A stretch of DNA of 64,000 nt from Acetobacter nitrogenifigens DSM 23921 = NBRC 105050. Lineage in GTDB: Bacteria; Pseudomonadota; Alphaproteobacteria; Acetobacterales; Acetobacteraceae. The notes below the pieces were generated by a model. The model saw only the letters and a program-made list of their open reading frames with translations, made no database searches and was not told the DNA's origin. The DNA lies in assembly GCF_000429165.1 (NCBI RefSeq), contig NZ_AUBI01000016.1:1-64000 (forward strand). Reading direction: 5' to 3'. Of the stretch, positions 1 through 8,925 are shown piece after piece. The translations under genes and the position numbers were made by a program. Position 1 is the stretch's first letter. Each line of letters begins with the position of its first letter.

Positions 1-249
1 TCGACCATGCATCATCGGAAAATACAGACTGTATCATGCTCATGACAAAGAGCTATGCAGTGCGCTCCGTCTTTCAAGACCTAACAGGCCCTAGAAATTT
101 AGAGCCATAGAATGCTCTTCCGAAAGCGGATGTCGTCAGGTGCTTGCATTGAGGGAAAGAATGTTCGAAATTTGCATGCCTCACGGCCTGTGCGTGCAGT
201 TCATTATGATTCTGCCAAGTAAAAACTGTTCCAAGGATCAAACAATTAC
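1..249. other. Upstream region with no recognised gene
   Basis: I see no coding sequence here that resembles a known family and no structured RNA. The stretch is AT-richer than the following genes. It probably carries the promoter of the exporter gene that starts at 250. A TATGAT-like hexamer near 206 could be a -10 element, but no convincing -35 lies at a proper distance. Confidence 0.4.
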
Positions 250-888
250 ATGAGCCTGATGCAGGATCTTTATGTCGTTATCGCTGTTTCGGCATTCTGG
301 CTGATCGCGATGATTGTACCTGGACTGGATTTCCTGCTTGTGACGCGCCTTGCTGTTCTGCGGGGCCGATCGGCGGCGTGGCGGGCGACGCTGGGGATCG
401 CAACCGGCGTCGCGATTTGGGGGATATGCGGGTTTTTCGGGATCCGTACGCTGTTTTATGCCGCTCCTTGGCTTTATCTTTTACTCAAAGTTGGCGGCGG
501 GCTCTATCTGTTCATAGCTGGTTGCACGCTGTTGATCGGGAGCTGGAAGCCCAGCGCAGCGGATGCCACAACCGCGTCAACTGATCCCACTTCCGGCGGC
601 TTTCGCACAGGACTTCTGACCAATCTGGCCAACCCGAAGGCCCCCGTCTTTGTCTCGAGCCTTTTCGCCGCCGCTATGCCGCAGCACGCCCCAGTCCAGC
701 TGGGACTTGCCTGCGTATTTGCCATGTTCGCTATTGCTGCCGGCTGGTTTGGTCTGGTTGCGATGGTGCTGAGCCATGAGCGGGTTTCGGCCGCGTTTCT
801 GCGATGCCGACGTTGGATCGATCGCTGCGCGGGGCTTGCCTTCATGGCACTGGGCATTCGCTTCATGACTGAACGCACCCCCGGATAG
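250..888 (+). CDS. LysE/RhtB family amino acid exporter
   Basis: A 212-residue, strongly hydrophobic protein with about five to six membrane segments, the usual size of the LysE/RhtB translocators that export amino acids or related small molecules from the cytoplasm. The N-terminal segment with PGLDFLLVTRLAVLRGRSA fits the family pattern of a Pro-Gly-rich first helix followed by a basic loop with a Gly-rich second helix (ATLGIATGVAIWG). A second family hallmark, the LTNLANPKAPVFVSSLF stretch near residue 125, is clear. The substrate cannot be read from the sequence. The gene stands alone; the next gene converges on it from the other strand. The ATG at 250 has only a weak ribosome-binding site (AAGGATC, 13 bases upstream). 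Confidence 0.88.
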   Translation: MSLMQDLYVVIAVSAFWLIAMIVPGLDFLLVTRLAVLRGRSAAWRATLGIATGVAIWGICGFFGIRTLFYAAPWLYLLLKVGGGLYLFIAGCTLLIGSWKPSAADATTASTDPTSGGFRTGLLTNLANPKAPVFVSSLFAAAMPQHAPVQLGLACVFAMFAIAAGWFGLVAMVLSHERVSAAFLRCRRWIDRCAGLAFMALGIRFMTERTPG

Positions 889-1113
889 GTTTGGTCTTTA
901 CGACACTCAGAAACCCACCAACAATCATTTGCAGGCACACCTAAGAGGATTATGTATAGCACATCGTCTAAAGGGTTCGAAGAACCGTTGATTGATGTCA
1001 GCGCTTTGCTCTCCGACGGAGTATGGTTCAAATATAATAAAGCCTACTTCAGGCTCAGGAAATTACCCCGACGACGTCCCGGCTCATCACTCGTTAAGTT
1101 GACTACACGATTG

Positions 1114-2163
1114 CTAAGAACCAGAAGGCCGCACCGCGATAATCGAGAGCACCTCATCAGCGCTAGGCGCAGGTGACGCAGCCACCTCAAAGCTTTCAGG
1201 TAGATGACCGACGCCGATGAATGTAATGATTATCTCATGGTCGGGAATCTGAAAGGCATCGCGCAGTCGCTGATCCCGAACATAATCCTCAGACCAGTTC
1301 AGCATGCAGGTTCCCAAATGGCCGGCATGCAGAGCGTAGACGAGCGACATTGCAAAGAGCCCGCCATCTATCCAGCCCTGGTTACGCTCTCCGATCATAT
1401 CAAATTCGCGCAAATCGACGGTAACCACCAACACGGCGCCAAGTTTATGACCGAATCCGCGATTGCCATTGTGATAGCTCAGAAGATAATTGCGCAATTC
1501 TGGATCATAAGCCGCATAAACGCGACGCATTTCGCGGTTGCATGTGCGTGGCGTCTTGATGGCTCGCTGCACGGCCTTTTTGATATCTTCGGGAGATACG
1601 CTTTCTCCCGTAAAATGTCTTACGCTGCAACGTGTTTGTATGAACCGATCATAATCGAAGAGCGTCGCCTCTTCGATCTCCTTGCGGTTGAGTGTAATGG
1701 AACCGCCGGGATAATCCGCGGCTCCCATCCCAGCGACAAGCGCGCGTAATTCAGTCTCGACCTCAATCGGTAATGGCAGCCCTCGATCGTCGTGATATTG
1801 CACATAGGCTCGCATGCAACCCCGCGCGCCTCGGGTCGCCACGCTCGCTTTCCCGCTGCTCTCCAGCTCCGCAATTGCAGCGAGAATCGGGCGAATTTTT
1901 CGCAAACCAAACCCGGCCTTAGGCACTTCCATCGCCAGTCCTTTTTCAAGACTGTGATAGGCGGAAACAAGATAAGACGTAAGCGCGGCAGGATCAGGGT
2001 TGATGTCTCTGGTACTTGAGTATGTCAGGAATTTCTCCATATCATAATCATAATTGCGCCTGACCTCATCCAGATCGGCTTTTGGTGTATATTTCCGACG
2101 TTCTTGCGTCAGGTCGATTGCATCAGACATGGTTGTAACCGCCAAAAAGAAGCTTGAAGACAT
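1114..2163 (-). CDS. Nitroreductase-family flavoprotein
   Basis: A 349-residue protein whose C-terminal two thirds are a nitroreductase fold: RCSVRHFTGESVSPEDIKKAV near residue 180 is the FMN-binding start of the family, followed by a Gly-rich segment and GHLGTCMLNWSEDYVRDQRLRDAFQIPDHEII, the typical cofactor-side helix and proline-containing loop. About 170 N-terminal residues precede the fold, longer than in classical NfsB enzymes. The predicted activity is FMN-dependent NAD(P)H reduction of nitro compounds or quinones; the substrate is unknown. Its ATG overlaps the stop of the upstream oxidoreductase as TGATG, so the two are probably translationally coupled. A second in-frame ATG at 2130 is possible, but the overlap favours 2163. 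Confidence 0.8.
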   Translation of the reverse strand: MSSSFFLAVTTMSDAIDLTQERRKYTPKADLDEVRRNYDYDMEKFLTYSSTRDINPDPAALTSYLVSAYHSLEKGLAMEVPKAGFGLRKIRPILAAIAELESSGKASVATRGARGCMRAYVQYHDDRGLPLPIEVETELRALVAGMGAADYPGGSITLNRKEIEEATLFDYDRFIQTRCSVRHFTGESVSPEDIKKAVQRAIKTPRTCNREMRRVYAAYDPELRNYLLSYHNGNRGFGHKLGAVLVVTVDLREFDMIGERNQGWIDGGLFAMSLVYALHAGHLGTCMLNWSEDYVRDQRLRDAFQIPDHEIIITFIGVGHLPESFEVAASPAPSADEVLSIIAVRPSGS

Positions 2164-3152
2164 CAGGGAATCAGGATGATCGATCCGGTGGTGCGGCGAT
2201 CTTCCATGTCCCGATGAGCACGTGCGGCATCATGAAGCGGATAAGCCGTAACATGAGGCGCTGTAATGACGTGGTTCGCCATGGCGTCGAAAAGATGGTG
2301 GGCCGCAACCTCATATTCACGGCGATCGGCAGTGTAATGCGCAATCGAAGGACGCGTGACGAAGAGCGAACCTTTCCCACCTAAAATCGGGATAGGGAGA
2401 GGATCAATCGGGCCGGAGCTCTCGCCAAAACTTACAAGCGTGCCACGAGGGTGGAGACAATCGAGCGATTTGTAAAAAGTCGTTTTTCCAACAGAGTCGT
2501 AGACGACACGAACGCCCTGTCCGCCAGTGATTTCTGCCACCCGCGTTTGAAAATCGTCCTGTGTGTATATGATGACGTGATCGCAGCCATTCCTTCGTGA
2601 GATCTCCGCCTTTTCTTCGGATCCCACAGTTCCGATGGTAGACGCGCCGATATGGCGCAACCATTGACAAGCGATCGAGCCGACGCCCCCCGCTGCGGCG
2701 TGGAAGAGAACGACATCTCCGGCAGCAATCGGTACGCAGCGGTGGATGAGATATTCCGCCGTCAAACCCTTGAAAATGAGAGCCGCCACGTTTTCAGTCG
2801 ATAAACCATCAGGGACCGCCAGAGCGCGCGCAGCAGGGAGATTCCGATGGGTTGCATAAGCACCAGCCGGGCCGCCAACGTAGGCGATACGCTGCCCAAC
2901 TTCGAAATGCGAAACGCCTGACCCAACTGATGTGACGATCCCGACCCCCTCAACTCCCAGGCCACTCGGCAACGGAAGTTTTGGAGCGAACACGCCCTTA
3001 CGATGATAGATGTCGATGTAGTTTACGCCAATCGCCAAATGACGAATCTGGATTTCGCCCGCGACGGGATTTGGTAAATCGACTTTTTCGAGGGAAAAAT
3101 TATGTGGATCTCCATATTCGGAAAACCGGATCGCTTCCATTTCCAGTGACAT
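2163..3152 (-). CDS. Zinc-independent quinone oxidoreductase (QOR/zeta-crystallin type)
   Basis: 329 residues, the normal length of NADPH:quinone oxidoreductases of the medium-chain reductase superfamily. The GroES-like N-terminal half contains GVNYIDIYHRKGVF and LPSGLGVEGVGIV. The Rossmann half contains AAAGGVGSIACQW, the AxxGGVG nucleotide-binding motif. No zinc-binding cysteine cluster is seen. The protein should reduce quinones or enones with NADPH in the cytosol. I chose the ATG at 3152 because an AGAGGA ribosome-binding site sits 8 bases upstream and the protein then begins MSLEMEAIRF, close to family N-termini; a longer reading would run into the LysR gene. First gene of a two-gene operon with the nitroreductase. 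Confidence 0.9.
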   Translation of the reverse strand: MSLEMEAIRFSEYGDPHNFSLEKVDLPNPVAGEIQIRHLAIGVNYIDIYHRKGVFAPKLPLPSGLGVEGVGIVTSVGSGVSHFEVGQRIAYVGGPAGAYATHRNLPAARALAVPDGLSTENVAALIFKGLTAEYLIHRCVPIAAGDVVLFHAAAGGVGSIACQWLRHIGASTIGTVGSEEKAEISRRNGCDHVIIYTQDDFQTRVAEITGGQGVRVVYDSVGKTTFYKSLDCLHPRGTLVSFGESSGPIDPLPIPILGGKGSLFVTRPSIAHYTADRREYEVAAHHLFDAMANHVITAPHVTAYPLHDAARAHRDMEDRRTTGSIILIP

Positions 3153-3183
3153 CGCTGTAATTCCTCTAAACTTTGCATAAAAT

Positions 3184-3205
3184 GACTTGAATTCTCTATC
3201 AAGTC
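3184..3205. promoter_or_regulatory. Dyad in the oxidoreductase/LysR divergent promoter
   Basis: Perfect 7-bp arms GACTTGA and TCAAGTC are separated by 8 bases in the 98-bp gap between the divergent oxidoreductase and LysR genes. The core TTGA...TCAA fits the T-N11-A dyad that LysR regulators bind. A second small palindrome, TTTCCA-N4-TGGAAA, lies at 3229-3244 directly before the LysR start codon. The position between the two genes suggests control of both by the LysR protein. The function is inferred. Confidence 0.5.
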
Positions 3206-3250
3206 CATGTTCTTTAATGGAATCCAACTTTCCAAAAATGGAAACCAGAC

Positions 3251-4126
3251 ATGGACTGGAATGATTTGAGGTTTTTCCTCGCGGTCGCAAACCTGAAATC
3301 CCTCAGTGCTGCAGCGACGCACCTCGGGGTAAGCCCGTCCACAGTCTCGCGTCGGATCGAAGCATTGGAGTCTGTGCTCAAGGTGAGCCTTTTCCGCTCC
3401 CACCGTGACGGCTATGACTTAACAGAAACGGGGCATGATCTGGTGCCGGCGGCAGAGCGTGCCGAAGCGCAAATGCGAGTTTTCGAGCGAAGCGCTCAAG
3501 GATGGCACGATGACTATGCTGGACCTGTTCGTATCGAAGCTCCTGAACTACTTGGCCAGGACGTGTTACTACCCGGCTTGTCCGAGTTCATATGCGACCA
3601 CCCAGCTATCCAGATCGAATTACGTTCCAGTGTACGGACGACGCGTCTGGTCGGCGAAGAATCCGATATTATTATTCGGCTTGTTCGCCCTGATCAGGGA
3701 AGTTATCTGCAACGTCGCTTGGGACAGATTCCTTTCGGTCTTTATGCATCAAAAACATATGTCGCACGTTACGGCGTACCAGTGCGACCGGAAGATCTTT
3801 GTGGCCATCGGGTTATCGGATGGGCGGCGGACTTGCACTACTTAACCATGGCGATTTGGTTAGAGACGCTTTACCCCGGGTTCCATCCAATATTGCGTTT
3901 GTCGTCACTAAGCGCTCAGCTATCTGCCGTAAAGCAGGGAATTGGACTGGCTGTCCTACCAAACTTCGCTGCTCAGGGGGCTGATTTAGTACCCGCGCTT
4001 CCAGAGGTGTCCCCTCTTGTTTCTGATTTATGGATACTAATACATGAGCGATCTGGATGTTTACCTCGCGTGGAAGCCGTTAAAAATTCGCTCGTTGATA
4101 TAGTTATTAAACAGTTTGGAACATAA
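3251..4126 (+). CDS. LysR-family transcriptional regulator
   Basis: 291 residues with the standard LysR layout: an N-terminal winged helix-turn-helix at about residues 1-60 (MDWNDLRFFLAVANLKSLSAA then VSPSTVSRRIEALE) and a LysR substrate-binding domain from about residue 90. The segment RSHRDGYDLTETGHDLV is the conserved wing and linker. It is transcribed away from the quinone oxidoreductase and nitroreductase pair across 98 bp, the classical arrangement of a LysR protein and its target operon, so it likely controls those genes in response to a quinone or electrophile. The effector is not known. Confidence 0.92.
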   Translation: MDWNDLRFFLAVANLKSLSAAATHLGVSPSTVSRRIEALESVLKVSLFRSHRDGYDLTETGHDLVPAAERAEAQMRVFERSAQGWHDDYAGPVRIEAPELLGQDVLLPGLSEFICDHPAIQIELRSSVRTTRLVGEESDIIIRLVRPDQGSYLQRRLGQIPFGLYASKTYVARYGVPVRPEDLCGHRVIGWAADLHYLTMAIWLETLYPGFHPILRLSSLSAQLSAVKQGIGLAVLPNFAAQGADLVPALPEVSPLVSDLWILIHERSGCLPRVEAVKNSLVDIVIKQFGT

Positions 4127-4331
4127 TACGACGTTAATTCTTCCTAGAATACAATAAGCAATTTTCGGTTATTATTGAGCGCAAACATACTGACATGCGG
4201 TGAAAGGTAGGGCGAAACTGTCAGCCATTTCGGTAGAGATTGTGGCCGATTGTCCAGTTTTCGTGCCTAATAGCCGACCTTCCGCTACCCCCTAAACACG
4301 ACACCACATACCTAAATAATCAGGATACTTC

Positions 4332-4359
4332 GAGGGCGGGCCGTCACCAGCCCGCCCTC
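4332..4359 (-). terminator. Stem-loop after gltB
   Basis: A perfect 10-bp GC-rich stem (GAGGGCGGGC / GCCCGCCCTC) with an 8-base loop lies 6 bases downstream of the gltB stop codon. There is no U-tract, so it may work as a 3' end-protecting hairpin or with Rho instead of as a classical intrinsic terminator. It also faces the end of the convergent LysR gene. Confidence 0.6.
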
Positions 4360-4365
4360 AGCTAA

Positions 4366-7300
4366 TCACGCAGAAATCGCCTCACGCTCCGGGATCGGAA
4401 AACCGATGACCCGGGCGTAGTCCTTCGGCACGATCTGCCAGAATTTCGGCAGAGTGTGCCGCCATTTGTGCAGAAGCATCTCGGCGTAGCTCGAATGCGT
4501 CTCCCGCGCATGGGTCTCGACCAGATCGCGCAGCGTCTTTTCCCATTTCGGATCGGACACGCGCTGCCAGAACACATTGTCCGGGTTGATTTTCTGCTCG
4601 AAGCTGTCGTCTGCGTCGTAGACGAACGCCATGCCGCCGGTGAAGCCCGCGCCGAAATTGTCGCCTGTTTCACCAAGGATGACGACCGTTCCGCCCGTCA
4701 TGTATTCGCAGGCGTTCGATCCGCAGCCCTCGACCACCGCAACGGCGCCGGAGTTGCGAACGGCGAACCGCTCGCCCGCCAGCCCCGCCGCATACAGCGC
4801 GCCCGCGGTGGCGCCATACAGGACGGTGTTGCCGATGATGGCGTTGGTGTTGGACGCCAGCGCGGACGACGCAGGCGGACGGACGACGATCGTGGCGCCG
4901 GACAGGCCCTTGCCAACATAGTCATTGGCGTCGCCAAGAACTTCCAGCTTAAGGCCCTGCACCGCAAACGCGCCCAGCGACTGTCCGGCCGAGCCGCGCA
5001 GACGCACGGTCAGATGACCCGGCGCCAGCGTGCTCATGCCGTACTGCCGCACGATCAGCGAGGAGATGCGCGTGCCGATGGCGCGCAGCGTGTTCTGCAC
5101 GTTGTAGTGCAGTTGCATCTTCTCCCCGTGCTCGAACAGCGGTTTCGCGTCCGCGATCATCTGCGCGTCGAGCGTGTCGGGCACCTCGTTGCGACCTTCG
5201 AGCGTGCAATAGCGCGCCTCCGGCCCCGGATCGGCCTGAACCAGAAGCGGGTTCAGGTCGAGATCGTCGAGGTAGTCCGCGCCGCGCGACACCTGATGCA
5301 GAAGGTCGGTGCGCCCGACGATCTCGTTCAGCGTGCGGAAGCCCAGCGACGCGAGAATATTCCTGACGTCTTCTGCGATGAACGAGAACAGGTTGATGAC
5401 CTTCTCGGGCGTGCCCTCGAATTTCGCGCGCATCGCCGGGTCCTGCGAACACACGCCCACCGGACAGGTGTTCGAGTGACACTGGCGCACCATGATGCAC
5501 CCCATCGCGACAAGGCTCGCCGTGCCGATGCCGAACTCTTCCGCGCCCAGCATGGCGGCAATGACGACGTCACGGCCGGTCTTGATGCCGCCGTCCGTGC
5601 GCAGGGTCACGCGATGACGCAGGCGGTTCAGCATCAGCACCTGATGCGCTTCCGCGAGCCCCAGTTCCCACGGAAGTCCGACATATTTGACCGAGCTTTG
5701 CGGGCTTGCGCCCGTGCCGCCCGAATGGCCGGAGATCAGGATCGCGTCAGCTTTCGCCTTGGCGACGCCCGCCGCGATCGTGCCGATGCCCGAACGCGCG
5801 ACCAGCTTCACCGTCACGCGCGCTTCGGGGTTGATCTGCTTGAGATCGTAGATGAGCTGCGCCAAATCCTCGATCGAGTAGATATCGTGATGCGGCGGCG
5901 GGGAGATCAGGGTCACGCCCGGCGTCGCATGACGCAGCTTCGCGATCAGCTCCGTAACCTTGAAGCCCGGAAGCTGCCCGCCCTCGCCCGGTTTGGCGCC
6001 CTGCGCGACCTTAATCTCGATCTCACGGCAGTCGTTCAGATACTGGGCCGTAACGCCGAAACGTCCCGACGCGACCTGCTTGATCGCCGAAGACGCATTG
6101 TCGCCGTTAGGGCGCGGCTTGGCGCGTGCGGGATCTTCGCCGCCCTCTCCGGAGTCCGACTTGGCTCCGATGCGGTTCATCGCGATCGACAGCGTCTCGT
6201 GCGCTTCCGGGCTGAGCGCGCCCAGAGAAATTGCTGGCGCAATAAGGCGCTTGCGCAACTGCGTGATGCTCTCGACCTCCTCGACCGGGATGGCCTGACG
6301 GCCCGGGCGGAAATCCAGAAGATCACGCAACGCGACCGGCTTCTGACGATGCACGGCGTCGGCGTAACGCTTGTAGATCGTAAAGCTGTCGCTAGCGACT
6401 GCTGTTTGCAGCATATGGATCAGCCCGCCGTCAAAGGCGTGGACCTCTCCACTGCGGCGCATTTTGTAAAGACCGCCGACCGACAGAACGCTGTCGCCCA
6501 TGCCCCACGCTTCCTCATGGAAGGTAAGCACGTTGCGCGCGATGCCCGGCAGGCCGATGCCGGAAATGCGCGAGGGCATGCCGGGGAAGAATTCGGCCGT
6601 CAGGGCGCGGGACAGCCCCACGGCCTCAAAGTTGCAACCGCCGCGGTAGGCCGCCGTGATCGAGATGCCCATCTTGGACATGATCTTGAGCAGGCCCTTG
6701 TCCACCGCCTTGCGATAACGCTCGACGGCTTCGCGCAGGGACATGTCGCCGAACAGGCCGCGCCGCAGACGATCGGCGATGCTTTCCTGCGCCAGATACG
6801 GGTTTACGGTCGTCGCGCCGACGCCGATGGTCACGGCGATGGCGTGCACGTCCAGCACGTCGGCCGCGCGCACGTTCAGCGACGTGAAGGTGCGGAGCGA
6901 ATGGCGGACGAGATGCGTATGCACCGCCGCCGTCGCCAGGATCGCCGGAATGGCCGCGCGTTCGGGCGACTGCGCCTCGTCCGTCAGGAAGACGTGGCTG
7001 CACCCTTCGCGGACCCGGTCCTCGGCTTCGCTGCGGATGCGCGCGATTGCTTCGCGCAGGCCGTTCTCGCCGTCCGCGACAGGGAATGTCGTGTCGATCG
7101 AGCCGCCGTCCGCGCCGCAGAAATTGCGGAGCGCCTCGAACTCGCCATTGGTCAGAACCGGGCTGGGCAGTTGCAGCAGATCGCACTGCTCCTCGCTCTG
7201 CGCAAGAATGTTGCCGAGGTTGCCCAGACGCGTGACGAGGCTCATCACCCGCGATTCACGCAGGGAGTCGATGGGCGGATTGGTGACCTGGCTGAAGCCC

Positions 7301-8919
7301 TGACGGAAATAGTGCGACAGGCCACGATACCGCTCCGACAGAACCGCAAGCGGCGTGTCGTCGCCCATCGAGCCCACGGCTTCGGCCGCAGTCTCGACCA
7401 TCGGCTGCAGGATGACTTCCAGTTCTTCGAGCGTCGTGCCGACGGAAAGCTGGCGACGACGCAGTTCCTCGACGCCGAACATGACCGGTTCGGTCACGTC
7501 GTTACGAACGATGGAGCCGATCTTCTGGATCTTGCGGACCCATTTGGAAAAATCCTGACGAGAGGAGAGAAGGTCCAGAAGCTCCTCGTTACCGTAAAGC
7601 TTGGCTTCGTCCAGATCGACGCCGATCGTCTCTCCCGGCCCAAGGCGGCCGCGGCTGACAATCTCGGCGGCCGGAACCTTGACCATGCCGGTCTCAGAAC
7701 CAACGATCAGCAACCCGGCGGCAGTCAGTGTGTAACGCAGCGGGCGCAGGCCGGAGCGATCAAGCCCGGCGATAACCCAGCGTCCATCCGTGGCGCACAG
7801 CGCCGCCGGACCGTCCCACGGCTCCATGACGGCGTTGCAGTACGAAAACATGTCGCGATGCTCGGCCTTCATCGACGAATGCGCGCCGACGCTCGCGGGC
7901 ACCAGCAGCGTCTTCGCCGCGGGCGCGTCGCGCCCGGCGTGGGTCAGCAGTTCGAACACATTGTCCAGCGTGGCCGTGTCGGACCCACCCACCTGCACGA
8001 CCGGCTTGATGTCGGACATGAAGGGGTCGAGTTCCGGGTCGGCCAGCCGTGTTTCGTGGCTGCGCATCCAGTTGATGTTGCCGGAAATCGTGTTGATTTC
8101 GCCGTTATGGGCGATCCGGCGGAACGGCTGCGCGAGCTTCCAGGTCGGGAACGTGTTGGTCGAATACCGCTGGTGATAGATCACGAAGCGGCTAACGAAA
8201 CGTTCGTCCAGCAGATCCGGGTAGAAGTCCGTGATGTGCTCGGCAAGGAACATGCCCTTGTAGATCAGAGAACGGCACGACAGCGAACACATGTAGAGAT
8301 CGACCTGGTTCGCAATCGCCGCCTTCTCGATCCGGCGCCGGATTACATACAGATCGCGTTCGAAACGCGCCTCATCATGGCCCGGCAGATTGCGGATCAT
8401 GATCTGCTCGATCTCGGGACGCGTGGCGTTGGCTTTTTCGCCGATGCACGCGGTGTCGATCGGCACCTGCCGCCAGCCATAGATGGCGTAGCCAAAATCA
8501 AGAATCTCGGTTTCGATGATCTGGCGGCAGCGCTCCTGCGCCGTCAGGTCGGTCTTGGGCAGGAACACCTGACCGACCGCTATACGCGTGCCGGGGGCCA
8601 GCGTCTCGCCATTCGCCTTGATGGCCGCGGCAAAGAAATCCTGTGGGATTTCCACATGAATTCCGGCGCCGTCACCGGTTTTTCCGTCAGCGTCGACGGC
8701 GCCGCGATGCCAGATGGCCTTCAGCGCCTCGATACCAGCCTGAACGACGTCGCGACGCGCCTTGCCGTCCAGCGCCGCAACCAGACCGACGCCGCAGGAA
8801 TCGCGCTCGTCCGTCGGGTCATATAGGCCGCTCTGGAGCGTCTCGGCATTCCGCCGCCACGCTTCTACAAAGGTATCTCCGCTCTCACGGGCGGAACCGA
8901 AACCGGAATTCTGGTCCAT
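4366..8919 (-). CDS. gltB: Glutamate synthase (NADPH) large subunit
   Basis: 1517 residues, the normal size of bacterial GltB. It transfers the amide nitrogen of glutamine to 2-oxoglutarate, making two glutamates. The class II glutaminase domain begins with DSCGVGLVAALDG; Cys42 would be the nucleophile exposed after propeptide removal. The central and FMN-binding synthase domains follow, with PHHDIYSIEDLAQLIYDLK and SGHSGGTGASPQSS. The 3Fe-4S cysteines are in CIMVRQCHSNTCPVGVC near residue 1145. The C-terminal GXGXG structural domain holds repeated glycine motifs such as GCGSNACEYMTGG. It lies 6 bp downstream of gltD, an order opposite to E. coli gltBD. Confidence 0.97.
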   Translation of the reverse strand: MDQNSGFGSARESGDTFVEAWRRNAETLQSGLYDPTDERDSCGVGLVAALDGKARRDVVQAGIEALKAIWHRGAVDADGKTGDGAGIHVEIPQDFFAAAIKANGETLAPGTRIAVGQVFLPKTDLTAQERCRQIIETEILDFGYAIYGWRQVPIDTACIGEKANATRPEIEQIMIRNLPGHDEARFERDLYVIRRRIEKAAIANQVDLYMCSLSCRSLIYKGMFLAEHITDFYPDLLDERFVSRFVIYHQRYSTNTFPTWKLAQPFRRIAHNGEINTISGNINWMRSHETRLADPELDPFMSDIKPVVQVGGSDTATLDNVFELLTHAGRDAPAAKTLLVPASVGAHSSMKAEHRDMFSYCNAVMEPWDGPAALCATDGRWVIAGLDRSGLRPLRYTLTAAGLLIVGSETGMVKVPAAEIVSRGRLGPGETIGVDLDEAKLYGNEELLDLLSSRQDFSKWVRKIQKIGSIVRNDVTEPVMFGVEELRRRQLSVGTTLEELEVILQPMVETAAEAVGSMGDDTPLAVLSERYRGLSHYFRQGFSQVTNPPIDSLRESRVMSLVTRLGNLGNILAQSEEQCDLLQLPSPVLTNGEFEALRNFCGADGGSIDTTFPVADGENGLREAIARIRSEAEDRVREGCSHVFLTDEAQSPERAAIPAILATAAVHTHLVRHSLRTFTSLNVRAADVLDVHAIAVTIGVGATTVNPYLAQESIADRLRRGLFGDMSLREAVERYRKAVDKGLLKIMSKMGISITAAYRGGCNFEAVGLSRALTAEFFPGMPSRISGIGLPGIARNVLTFHEEAWGMGDSVLSVGGLYKMRRSGEVHAFDGGLIHMLQTAVASDSFTIYKRYADAVHRQKPVALRDLLDFRPGRQAIPVEEVESITQLRKRLIAPAISLGALSPEAHETLSIAMNRIGAKSDSGEGGEDPARAKPRPNGDNASSAIKQVASGRFGVTAQYLNDCREIEIKVAQGAKPGEGGQLPGFKVTELIAKLRHATPGVTLISPPPHHDIYSIEDLAQLIYDLKQINPEARVTVKLVARSGIGTIAAGVAKAKADAILISGHSGGTGASPQSSVKYVGLPWELGLAEAHQVLMLNRLRHRVTLRTDGGIKTGRDVVIAAMLGAEEFGIGTASLVAMGCIMVRQCHSNTCPVGVCSQDPAMRAKFEGTPEKVINLFSFIAEDVRNILASLGFRTLNEIVGRTDLLHQVSRGADYLDDLDLNPLLVQADPGPEARYCTLEGRNEVPDTLDAQMIADAKPLFEHGEKMQLHYNVQNTLRAIGTRISSLIVRQYGMSTLAPGHLTVRLRGSAGQSLGAFAVQGLKLEVLGDANDYVGKGLSGATIVVRPPASSALASNTNAIIGNTVLYGATAGALYAAGLAGERFAVRNSGAVAVVEGCGSNACEYMTGGTVVILGETGDNFGAGFTGGMAFVYDADDSFEQKINPDNVFWQRVSDPKWEKTLRDLVETHARETHSSYAEMLLHKWRHTLPKFWQIVPKDYARVIGFPIPEREAISA

Positions 8920-8925
8920 GTTGTC

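Noticed and set aside
952..1176. A 74-codon frame after the LysE-type gene
   Set aside because: No similarity, no ribosome-binding site, and it runs into the nitroreductase gene on the other strand.
4456..8826. A 1456-codon open frame antisense to gltB
   Set aside because: It mirrors the codon bias of gltB on the other strand in GC-rich DNA, is rich in Arg, Asp, Gln and His, and shows no domain. It is a shadow frame.
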